Of a stretch of DNA of 64,000 nucleotides, positions 22,483-33,824 are shown piece after piece (the first letter of the stretch is position 1; each line of letters starts with the position of its first letter). The stretch spans positions 2,542,001-2,606,000 of the forward strand of contig RBKR01000001.1 of assembly GCA_004835665.1 (NCBI GenBank). Reading direction: 5' to 3'. The stretch is from Phoma sp. XZ068. Lineage: Eukaryota; Ascomycota; Dothideomycetes; Pleosporales; Didymellaceae. The notes beneath the pieces are model-generated. The model did not search any database, was not told the DNA's origin, and was given only the letters and a program-made list of their open reading frames with translations. The position numbers were made by a program, and so were the translations under genes.

Positions 22483-25400
22483 TTATGACAAGCTTGCATA
22501 GATCATATAGCCATTCATTCTGCAGTGAGCCCACTGCTTTTATAAATGCTTACTGATAGTATTGATAGCAAAAAGAACTCAGTGGTTGCTACATGTCGGA
22601 TTGAGATGATTGGAAAGATCCAAAGGTTACTCGAAGTTGAAATGAAAACACAACCGACTGCTCGCGCACCATAAATTCTGTACAGTGAACAGCGGAGGAC
22701 TTGAAATACGAATTCCAAACCAGTTGTAGTCAAGTTAATGAACGCCCTCCCTGATTGAAGGGAATAGGCAGCTTGACCATGAGTACATTTGTGCGGAAAT
22801 GTGTCTATCTGGTTAGCTTGTTAGCTTGTTATAATTGACATCTTTTCAGAGATTGTGTCCTAGAAACTTTCAACACGTCCGTATTATATGGCTAGATATT
22901 GTCTGTCGACAAGACTAATAGACTCTCCAACAAATGGTTCGCATATCATCCTCATTACGCGGTCAAGTCTTGTCCGCGGACAAACCTGCTGGATACTCAC
23001 ACTGAACAACAGGAGCGTGGAAGCCCGTAATACACATTAATCTCAAAGATATCAACCACAAAAGAAGTGGTGGGACCGACGACGGTTCTATGCAATGGCG
23101 AAAGATTTTGCAGTTGAGATAGACGAGGCATGGTATGAAGAGTAATAAAACGCTCAAATATGATATTATTTGGTAAGATATATCGGGCAAATATCATGGA
23201 GTCGAGTTGGTGTACAGGTCAAAGTCCGAGAGCGTAGCTGATGGTCATTGTCAGCTTGGTCGAATGTTTGCTTTCTCAGGACTTACGAGAGTTTGTGGAT
23301 GTAAATGTTCATGCAGTGAATCTATCGTGGGCTTAATATACTCTGGTAGTCCAATAATGTCAGACCACCCACCGCTGAATGATTTGTTGCATATTCGTTT
23401 ACGCATGCAAAATGCAGAAACACTGCGTCCGTTTTGTTTTGGACTTTTTACATCCGCAATATCTAACAAAGCCTCCTCTTTTATCAGCGAGTTATGAGAG
23501 TAATTAAAGCTCAGGTAGACATGATATGCTTCACTTGACAAGTTACAAATGCTGCTACAACGATCTCTCCAGTGCTTCACAAATTACTGATACGCAGAAG
23601 AGAAATACAGCTGCGCCAAACACGTTTCGATCCTTTGAACTCAAGGACATGTTGCCATACGATAAAGTTGGGAAGCTAAGCCTGGGGATGCTCGTTATTT
23701 GCATTCCAACAGTACTGATTGTTCCAAACAAGTATTGAATTTTATATGCCCATTGTTCTTCATGCTATATCGACTTTACGCAGTATGGACGATGACCAGG
23801 CAAAGGCGCCCTCAAACTGAAATCCTGTGCGTTCGTCACTCGTCCGGTGCATACCCTTACCTACTGGACGTTTTCAAAGTCGTATATAATCTGGCAGTCG
23901 CACGCCGGTACTTACCACAATACACTCAAAAAGCTTTTCGACAGACACGAATTATCTGACCTAGTCGTATCATCACTATGTGCTGCAAAAGGGCGTAGGG
24001 AATCTCATTAAATGTCCATATCATCTCTAGATGTTCGGTTTCCGTAAGACACGTTTATATTGAAAGGTCTAACGAACGCGCCGTCTCGCCATGCAAGCGA
24101 TGCGTCTACATGTTTCTGCTAGATTGTGCCATTTGTCTCTTTTCAAGAGTCAATATTGATCATCTGAACTACTCTCGTGCATTTCATGGACCATGGGCCG
24201 TACATTTTTCACGGAGGAAATGGTGCACGACCAGTCGGATTTAGCATGCTGATCTAAAACAAGATTTCATTTTTAGACGAGTCGCCGTATACGCTGTGAT
24301 TCTACCAAGGAAGGCGAACAAAACGGCTTGGTCATGGAGAGATACTTGAGCAAACGACGACACAGCTCGGCGTTGAATGTAAGCCCACAAGACAGATTTT
24401 CAATTCTTTGGTGCGCCTTTCCCCTCAAGATCGAGGCAAAGACGCGTTATTGCAGAGCCAATTTGAGAGAGCCATTAATAACAGTCCCGTGTGTTGCGAC
24501 TGTTTCTGCTCACCGACGATTTGAAGGGCCGAATCAAAGCCACGGACGTTCGTCACCCGACACCATGGCCACGCAGGTCCCTCAGCCTCACTAGTATACT
24601 ACACAATCATCTCCAAACACACATGTGAGATTACGCACATGCTAATGTTTCGCATTCGACGACCCGAGGGCGCGGCTTGAAGCGGCTACCTAGGTACCCA
24701 GGTACTATTTTATGGCGTGTGATGTGTCCGGTGAAAATTCCCTAGCGTGCAGATGCAGAATGTGGAGGACCTCTACAAAGTGACCACGAGTCATTTCCAC
24801 GATTCTGGCTCGGACCGCGCCGAAGTCTTGCATACAGCGCATCCGCGACACGCGACAAGAGACAACGAAGAGCTCAGGTCGCGCAAAGATGGTGTGGTAC
24901 GTCATGTGGGTTGGTCAGTCGCAACCACGTTCGGCGTTGCAGGTGCCCAACTTCAGGCTGTTGTATTCAGATCATGACCTTCGATGTTGTTCTGTGGGGT
25001 GTATCGGAGCCATGTTGCTGGGATCTCGGTTTGCCTTCTTTGGACATGACTCTAGCTTACTTTTCCTTCGTATTTCCTTCCCTCTTGACGACCTACTCCG
25101 AGACGAGGTACCGGTTGATTGCTTGGCTAGGCCGAAAAAGTGTCGTGCATGATACCGGTAGATGAAGAGCCCAGGGTGGATGTCACCGAAATAAGTTGTT
25201 TGGTTAGGCCTTGAACATTGCAGATACAGCACAGCAAGTCGAGGGTTACGCGTGTGGCCGACGGCGACATTTGCAACTACCTTGCGATTGTCCTTCGTTA
25301 CGACTGCCGCTCAGAACACTCTTCACTTAAGAAGACCAATGGACGGTGGAATAGATAGGTTAGATGCGAGGAATGTGTACCGGATAGGCAGCTTCCAATT

Positions 25401-28400
25401 GATGTCGCAAGCACATCACGCATACAAGGCGTGGGGATCAACTGGTCCAGCTATGTGAACACGTCTTTAGCAGGGAAGCAAGTTCAGACACCACTTTTCA
25501 GGTTTCCACTGGAAATATTCGACCTCATTTGATTCGATGCAATCTGGTGTGTCTCATGGAGGAGAAAGGTGGTGAATCTTGCATCCGACCGGGTGGTGAT
25601 TCGTGCATTGGAAAGGAGTACTTGCAAGATCTCAAGCCCTACGCAGATGGAGAGGCTGGTCCAATCACCCACGCCGCGGAGACTTCATTAGCAGCTCGAT
25701 CCGGCTATAATCATCTCAGCCTTCTCTAGCCCCCACAACATGTGCAGACAACCGATCACGATAGTCCCTCTGTTGGACCTGGGCTCATGATAACGTTGCC
25801 TTCTCTTCAGCTTTATATATGGCCGACGGCGACAGTAGCACTTCATTGGCCTCTAATACTATCCAACACTATCGGGTATTGCCATCATTGACTTCCTATT
25901 GTCCACCCATTAACGCTAGTAGTTGCAGTGAAGGCACACTGAGGTACGTGGCTCGATAGCAGATATTGGGGCCATCGCAAGTGCGCTTTGAACACATCAT
26001 GTCCTGCGGATTCGCCTAATCTACATAATAATTGGCCAGGAAGGGTGACACTGTCTGTAGTCAAGACCACGCAAGACCTCAGTGTTGAGTGTTCGGCGAC
26101 AAGAACTGAAGTGCTGGGCAGCATTTGTTACGAGCCAGGGAACAATGGGGCTCAAAAACTCTTACGTATCAAACGCATCATCAAAACACTATGAGGATTT
26201 AGAATAAAAGCATCTGATCATGTCATGATCCAAGAGGTTGACGTTGTTACAGCAGTCTTGCCATAGTAACGAGGCTTTAGGGCACAGTAACACCACGATC
26301 ACGGAACTTTTGGGTAGGCTTAGATTGTTCTGAGTCAGTCTCTGAGGTATCAAGCATGCGGCTGAGCGGCGTCTAGTCTCTCGTAAAATTAGACACGCTA
26401 ATGTGATGAGCTGAGGAATCGAAGATGACGTCTTAGCTACCGTACTGCAAAGAGCTACATTAGGCATACACCGAACGAGCCAAGCTGAAATTTGACAACG
26501 CCTTATCCTCGTGATGTCAAATTTTGTCCCCTATGGATTGTGGTATGCGAGGCCTTGTGACCGGAATCTTACACACCGATTGCCTTTTATGTATAACTTG
26601 CCAAGGCGTCAGAGTCCGCTCGCCCGTAAGCATAAGCATCTAGAAGGCTCCTGGGAGAGCAGTCAGACTTGAAATGTGCATTTTGATTTCTGCCTTCGCA
26701 TAAATTTCCTCTGATGTGCAACAACACTCATAATTGGCGAAAATCGATGAAGAGAAGAGCATGTGTTTGTGTTCATACGTCATGACCACAAACAAGATCG
26801 ATCATATCTTCAGCGCCGCCGACTTTAGTCTTCCCGGACAAGGGTTGCTGTCGTATTCGAAGATCCGAATGGCAAATGAAGCATATGAGGACTATGTTGT
26901 GAGTTTTCTTGTGCGATGATGGCGCTGGCGTACTCGTAAATCTGGGGTAGTTAATAAATCAAGCAGCCACAGTGAAATGGGACCTCGTCGTTAGTTTCTC
27001 TTTTGAACATATGCCTTTTTAATCTATTCAGGCCTCAATAGATGAAATTATAGGCTGCTGCCTGTTTTGGTACATGCTCAATCCGTAGCAATGGTGCAAG
27101 CACAGTTTGATTTAGATGCGAACTGTTCTGATCGGCCAGATGGTGCCGTTAGGGGTTTCTTTCTTGTCTGTACATTATTCCAAGTGCAGGCTAGGAATCA
27201 GTGCGTTGCATTCAACGGCAGTGGCGAATATCGAGCTGGCGTAGTCCCGTCCGCCAACAGCTACCTACAGTTTTGGAGCAGGTTTCCGCAAGGTTGATGA
27301 TCATACGGGGGAGAACTTGGATCCTGTGTGGAATCCGGCTTCGTTGGCCGATTTTCAAAGCATCATCAATGATGGTTGCGTCGAACACTTTGCAAGGGCG
27401 ACAAGCCCAATCCCTTTGCCTTCATGGAACAGGCTACAGAGTGTCCTGCCTAGTCCTGCGCGCATCCTTCTCACGGTCGGCAAGGTATCCCAAGTCTGTG
27501 TCGTTGGGTGAATATGCCTCCAAACGCCCTGAAAGGAATAGGATTCTACCCTTGTTCAGCCTTGTATTGGTTTAGAATATCGAGACCCAGCCTTGCGGGT
27601 AGGTTCGACCCCTCAAACGGTTCCGTAAGGGTACTAATTGTGCCCTTTGCCCTTTCGCTTTCACTCCTGGCTCAACATTGGAGGATTGTTGAGCCCTATG
27701 CTGCGAGGTTACGCGTTAACAATGTGCTATCGGAGGCTGTCATTGGCCAGGATGGCGACGTCATACTCGTGAGTTACCGTCCAATGCACCTTCGGTCTAA
27801 GTTGGTAATTACAAGCTGCTTCCCGCAGCGTTCGGATTGCAGCATCGATATCTTGTTTTATTCGTACTCAATACCCTTAGTTTGACGCTTCGGAATGCGG
27901 GCATGTACATCCGGGAACCTAGCGCCATGTCCCAGGCAGAAGTGTTTGCCTGCTCGCGTCAACGGCTCATACACGGCTGAACACCAAAGACTTATTACGG
28001 ATTACTGCTTTTGTCGCAGTGCTTATTGTGCATCGGTACCTGCAGGCCCCACACGTTCGCCGAAGAAATCTGGAGTGGTGTTATACAACTGTTTAGAAAT
28101 CTTGAAAGTTCCAAATTACGTCTCAACTAGCCGTTTGCGCAACCCAATAGCTTAATTCATAGCACAGTTCTAATATCGATGTAGACACTGCAGCTTATAG
28201 CCGGCGAATCAAATAGTTTGATATGTCCCCGATGTTTGTCCAGAGTTGTACGTTATCAGTGCAAGCTAGTGTTCAGGCATCTGCTCATATCTTCGCAGAG
28301 TGGATACCTAGTTTGATCTAGCAGGAAGCACATTAAAATCCGGGTCTTACAAGAAGGGAAACATGACAGCGATGGGTGAAGCACCAAATCATTGAGATTG

Positions 28401-29777
28401 AGAGCAAAGTGAGTTGGGCGTCGGTGTCACAACATCTTCGACCTGTAAAACGAGGTTTCAAATCGTGATTTGGGGGAATAGTTTGGAAGCGATGGAGGAC
28501 TGAGCACAACCATATTGACTGTATAATGTACCTCTCAGGCATGAGATATCATGCCTTCAAGGACGGGCTTCCAATCAATGTGCAGATTCGTTGCAGATCA
28601 TAGCGCCTCTGGTTGTTGTGGCAAGGTTATCACGCGAGACACCGTCGACAGGGGAAGCTATCTGCATCCATCAACAGGCGTGGTGTATTGTCATGACGCG
28701 TACCTTGGTCAGGCCAAACATAGCCCAGCAAGATTGCGCTGCAGCGGTTAACTACTTAAATCAGACATACCATCCTTGTGAAGCATGAAACATGTCCGGT
28801 GCTCAAAGGCCTATCGTATCAGTCTTGGACAGGCTGTGCAGCCTGTCCATATGGACACTTGCTAGACATCGTTGCAGTCGGTTGGCGAGTAGATCGTTGA
28901 CAAGTTATCAGCCTCCCTTGCGCGCGCGTCTTGGGGGTCTTCTAAGCTCTCTGTTTCGTGGAGTTTTGCCTTCACCATAAAACTTACGTCAAACTCAAAT
29001 GAGTGCGAGGCAGGTCAAGTGCGTGATCATGATAGCGTAGGTACTAGGCAGTCGAGGTTGTGCGGGCCTTGGGTGGTCTGTTAGGAAGCTGCTTGTGAAC
29101 TTGTGTCTGAGACAGTCCAGTTAAGTTTGACCGACGAAGCTCTGCATCATTACAACTTGGATCGTCCTCCACTCTACTCCTGCCACGCCTGTCAAAACGG
29201 CAGCGTTCCCATCGACCGGCTGTCCGCGGTGAGGCCAAGATAGAAGGCTGCATAGTGGACTGGAAATGGATTTGTATCGGTTGCTCAGTAGCACGAACCG
29301 CGCATGTAACAAGTCTGCATCAACCTGTTACGGTCTGTGCTACGTGTCTTGCTCGATCATGGATGTTGGCATTCGGTCAATATACTGTCTCATATCAGTA
29401 TTGATCCACACAAAAGTTCATTACGTGCATCCAGCTACTGTACAGCTCTTTGTTCGCTTTGAGCATACACCCACAATCCGCTGGACACGACATTTTCCAG
29501 GCAGTCAGCCACGAGGCCTCGAAGGCTACCTTCCGATCGTGTGTATGGCTCATCAGCATGTGTACCGTCAGGCGATGACACAGCAGTGGAAATGAGGGCC
29601 AGAAAGTATCCACTTAGACGTTGAAGACGTTCAGCTTCTTATTGCGGAACCACAAAGTGTCTGCCCATAGCCAGTCAGCCTGAGACCGGGAATCGTCAAT
29701 ACAACACCGGTCGCGCGGTCAGCATCTGAAGGTTCAAGGAATCCGCGTTCATGCAGGCATCCAGATGGCAACGCCTT

Positions 29778-29809
29778 ATGGCACAGGAGGCGCACAGTTC
29801 CTGTGCCAT
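29778..29809. repeat. Perfect 11-bp inverted repeat with 10-nt loop
   Basis: ATGGCACAGGA at 29778-29788 is exactly complementary to TCCTGTGCCAT at 29799-29809. It could form a strong hairpin in DNA or RNA. It lies in non-coding sequence between the core repeat copy and other relics; no function is evident. Confidence 0.7.
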
Positions 29810-29887
29810 GCGCGTCTGTTGTGATAGGATTAAAGATGTGGTGCCAATGCCTCCGCCTGATTACAGCCTTGTTAACTGCTCTTCCGG

Positions 29888-29905
29888 GCTAAAGAATGCA
29901 GTGCT
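29888..29905 (+). repeat. Isolated copy of the 18-bp core repeat
   Basis: GCTAAAGAATGCAGTGCT differs at two positions from the consensus of the array at 4340-6719 and lies over 23 kb away. It sits close to the 3' end of the DHHC relic. Confidence 0.65.
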
Positions 29906-29962
29906 GGTACTGCAGTGAATGTGGTGACGGGCCCTAGCTAGCCTTGTTGGAGAGGTTATTCC

Positions 29963-30343
29963 TCAGATTTCGCTCACCCGAAATACAGCAGCCACAATCC
30001 ATACATACGCTGTGTATAAAGCTCCAAAGAAGACGAACTGCTGAAAAATTTTATGGGTTGTTTCTGCAATAATGCCACCCGCCCACGGGCAGTAGTGGTC
30101 CATTTTGCCCACGCAGCGACCTAACTCCTTGTAGCGATAGGCCCTGTCCGGCTTCCACTTGGCACACCACAACGGTCTGACAGCGCACAATACATAAGAC
30201 CATCGTTGGCGTACCATTACCATTACTATTATTGCCTTTCCGGATCTGCAATCTTTGTGATAAACGAATCCTTGCTGACCATTCTTGAGAATGTTGTCAT
30301 GAGGCAGGGAGGTCCCTGAGCTGATGCAGAAAGGCTGTCGCAT
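29963..30343 (-). pseudogene. Relic of a DHHC palmitoyltransferase (Pfa5-like)
   Basis: A 126-codon open frame contains a partial DHHC cysteine-rich domain: WKPDRAYRYKELGRCVGKMD, then DHYCPWAGGIIAETTHK and a hydrophobic stretch (FVFFGALYTAYVWIVAAVF). These enzymes S-acylate membrane proteins through the DHHC Cys. Here the zinc-binding His and Cys expected in the R-x2-HC position read YR and Y-K, and the active motif is DHYC. Only this exon is recognisable; the N-terminal membrane helices and C-terminal half are absent from the flanks. The frame ends just after a GTGAGC that could be the old donor. I read it as a truncated, decaying copy, although DHYC itself occurs in active members such as yeast Akr1. 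Confidence 0.7.
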
Positions 30344-30800
30344 GAAGCCGGCCTCGGAGCTAGGCTTTTGCCTTGTTGCCTTCTGGTCCGCACACCATTG
30401 AGGCTCTGCTGACCCCCGTCATCTCGCACCTGCACTGAAAAGCGAATATTATATCTCTAGGGCAACTTCTCTATCTTCAGATCCACGTATGTCGTGTTCG
30501 ACGCCTATTCGTTGAAAGCCTCTTTTGACTTATCCGAAAACATCCGATTTTACGTTCTTTGGTATTCGTTCAACCTCCTCCACACCCAACCCAGCCACAT
30601 GTACCCTCTCGTACAGCAAGCAAGTAAATACCAATAGGCCATTCGATCGACCCTTCAAACTCACCTGTAACCAGGTGTATAGCTTTCAATGTTGCGTCAG
30701 TTGCTGTCAACACCTAGTCGTTCCTCAATCCTAGATATCTCGCAATTTCGACATCTAGACGAACAACAGAATTGCGGGGCGTGATTCTCTGGGATCAAGA

Positions 30801-33253
30801 ATGACCTCGCCTGTTATCGATGTTCAATCTCGCTTCGTCACTGCGCTCCGAACACAACCCCGGCACAAAGCTGAGAGCCGGGCAATAGGCCCTTTGCCTT
30901 GTCCCTATGGGCACCAAGGGAGAATATTTCAGAGTATCGAGCAGTTGCTTGATCATACGAAAGATGAACACTCTTCGGAACTTGATGGACTGAACGACAA
31001 GCAAGCATTGGTGACAGTGCGAGAGGCGGCATTGAGATCAAGGTGAGACGATCTCTCACATATTATTTGTTGTGTGAATCTAGTTCTGATTTTATATATA
31101 GGCAGTCGGATCAGTCTTTAGAGGCTACCGCCGAGATTGCTGGCTTGTCCCTGGACACGGAACGGCAGGCATCACCGTCTTCTGGAAAGAAGCGCCGCGC
31201 GGAGACTGACATTCGCAATCATCGAGGGAAGGGCCCGTCTAATGTCGACGATGTTGTCATAGTCGGTACGGATCATGCCAGAGATAGATATTCCATGACA
31301 AAGTCTACCAAACCGCGTACCAAACCACAAGACTCTCGTCTATATAATCACAGACAAGGCATCAAGGCCGTCGCATCTCCCCAGCGATCTGCGACAGAGC
31401 ATTCGAGCGACTTGTCAGTTGACCACACCTCGATTCAAAAACAAGATATATCACCTGCTGGAAAGCAGCAGCCCAGGAATATGCGACCCATGTCTGGTCT
31501 CCCTCGTCAGCCCGGGGTCATCGAGTTGCAAAAGTTCGATCCACGGTATCCTGGTCTTTTGTTGCAACCTGACAGTCGGCCGATATCACAAGAGCAGTTG
31601 GCGTCCGAAGTCAAGTCCATCTATGCTGGGCTGACCATGGTCGAAACGAAGTGTATGCATGTTGACCGAGCTCAAGCCGTCGCATTAGGAGACAGTACAC
31701 AGGAGCTCGCTCCAGATCATTGGCAAGCTTTGATTGCATTACATCGAACACTCTTGCATGAGCATCACGACTTTTTCTTGGCATCCCAGCATCCTTCGGC
31801 ATCTCCAGCGCTTCGCAGGCTTGCTGCCAAATATACGATGCCAGCACGTATGTGGAAGCATGGCATACACTCTTTCCTCGAATTGCTGCGACAGCGCCTC
31901 CCGAAAAGTCTCGATTACATGTTAGCTTTCATTTATCTGGCGTATCAGATGATGGCGCTGCTGTATGAGACTGTACCTGCCTTCGAGGATACTTGGATAG
32001 AGTGCCTCGGTGACCTTGGTCGCTATCGAATGGCAATCGAAGACGAGGATATCAAAGACCGCGAGACTTGGGCTAGCGTTGCAAGATCTTGGTATTCGAA
32101 AGCCGCAGACAAGAATCCCACTGTTGGCCGCCTCTACCACCACTTAGCGATATTGGCACGTCCAAATGCCCTTCAACAGATATATTACTACGGCAGATCG
32201 TTGACATCTACTGAGACATTTCCAAGCGCTCGCGAGTCAATCATGACTCTTTTTCGTCCTGTTTTGAAGCCTGATCAATCAGAGTATTCAATCCCTCCGC
32301 CAATTGACGCTAGCTTTATTACGGCTCATGCGCACATTTTCACAAGAAATATCTCGGAGAAGTTCCATGCTGCTCAGGTTGAATATGTCAATCAACTCGA
32401 CAATCACATTGGTCGTGTGACAGCAAAGTGGAAAGAACAGGGCGTATATACCGCGATCACTAACAGCGCTGGATGGTTCGACTATGGTGTGGAATCCAAC
32501 ACCCTCCGTCTCATCCTTGAGCTTCGTGCAAGGCAACGAAAACATTTGCATCTCACCGAAGAGCAGATTATGGCCGGGCTCAGCCAGTCACATAAGGACA
32601 AATCGACGATCAAGGAACACGAGATTCCATCTGCCGTTAAAGCTCTGTCGATGGATAAGGTTTTCTGCGAAGCTGTGAATCTAACTAACAAAACACTCTC
32701 TTTGGTTCTTCGTCGTATTGGAGACAAGAACGTGCTTCCTCACGTCCATATTATGCTATCTTTCCTTTCAGTTCTGGCTTCCATCGAATACGTTGCCGAC
32801 CTTATCGATCAGGCACCTTGGGCTGATCTTGTTCCTTTCCTCAACACGCTCATAAAGGCCGAGACTCACCAAAATCAGTCTCAGGATATAGATGCGCTAC
32901 TCGTTAAACCAGTGTTTTCTGTAGATACCGAAGAGAAGAATGGTTGCGATGAGCTACCACTGCCCGAGGATTATCTCGTTCGTGGTTTGATTTGGAGTGA
33001 GGAGTACTTCCCTCCAACCTGGTTCGAGAAGGAGCATGATGAGGAGGAGAGATATCTCGAGCTTGCAAGCACGGCGAAGCGCCGATCTGAGAGAGTGCTC
33101 AGGCTGGGTCACCAAATCTCATCTGTAAGTGCAAAACTCTCATGGTGTGATTGTCTGTCCTAACGGAGAACCTAGTCCAGACGCTGGCTTTCGTACGACA
33201 AGAGTGCACATACGTTTTCGGTTGCTCAAACTCAAACTGAAGGGTCATTATGA
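30801..33253 (+). CDS. EST1/SMG7-type DNA/RNA-binding domain protein
   Basis: Exons 30801-31042, 31102-33124 and 33176-33253, with introns of 59 and 51 nt, give 780 aa. The segment around residues 395-445 (TVGRLYHHLAILARPNALQQ, then a PSARESIMTLF block) is the hallmark of the EST1 DNA/RNA-binding domain. That domain is shared by telomerase-associated Est1 and nonsense-decay SMG5-7 proteins. The middle and C-terminus are helical. The N-terminal 80 residues contain a C/H-containing stretch (PCPYGHQG ... HTKDEHSS) that looks like a degenerate zinc finger. Residues 85-200 are polar and probably disordered. Filamentous fungi carry several such genes, often in variable regions, so a direct telomerase role is not implied. 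The last intron is needed to avoid an early stop; its TCCTAAC branch point supports it. Confidence 0.82.
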
Positions 33254-33824
33254 CTTCCGTTAGTCACACCAACGCCGTTATTCCAGTTCCACCTGCCGTC
33301 TGCAGCACCGCTCATGACTGACACATGTGGTGCGCTCATGTCAATTTTCAACTCAATGCAATCGATGTTAAGCCATCAAGTAGTGACAATCTCTCAGACG
33401 GAGAGAACCGGAATGCTTAGTTGGGTAAGCTACTGTTGGCGTCACATCGTCAAGCATAGCAGAGTACCGGATCACAATAATGGCCAAAAGCAAATACGTT
33501 TATCTAGAAAGAAAAGAAACCCCCAAAGAATTATACCAACGTTAACTATCAATTGGACTTGTTTTTTGCTTCAACTGAACGGAATGAAGGCTGGTTGGTC
33601 TGGAGTCTCTAAGACGCGTGTAAGCGCCGAAGGTTATTCCAGGGTGTACCGACATTGCCGATCGGCAACGATTTGTTGCAAAGGTCATGCACAAATGCGG
33701 CACAGTTCGTAGGTAAGGCGCTTCGGCGGCGCGTAGAGATCACGAACAACTTGACCATACTAATTGTTAAATAGCAGGTTCAGGCGCTTTAATCATATCT
33801 GCAGCTTCTCATCTTCCGCACAAA
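33254..33824. other. Intergenic region, EST1-type gene to HET gene
   Basis: A 571-bp gap. Short frames only, no recognised domain. It should contain the HET gene promoter; no TATA box was recognised. Confidence 0.4.

Larger units (their letters stand above)
21805..30800. other. 9-kb gene-poor region with relics
   Basis: No intact protein gene is supported between the MFS transporter and the EST1-type gene. Open frames are short and unlike any family I recognise. Within it are a tRNA-Ser-like gene (22140-22229), a 67-bp element between TTATG repeats (22416-22482), a stray core repeat (29888-29905), an 11-bp inverted repeat (29778-29809) and a DHHC palmitoyltransferase relic (29963-30343). The rest shows mixed, fairly AT-rich sequence, possibly decayed mobile DNA. 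I could not identify transposase or reverse-transcriptase motifs. Confidence 0.6.

Noticed and set aside
27280..27511. Plus-strand frame with a segment resembling alpha/beta-hydrolase C-termini
   Set aside because: Only a weak impression around DPVWNPASLADF; no catalytic motif, stops upstream and no supporting exons. Not enough to call a relic.
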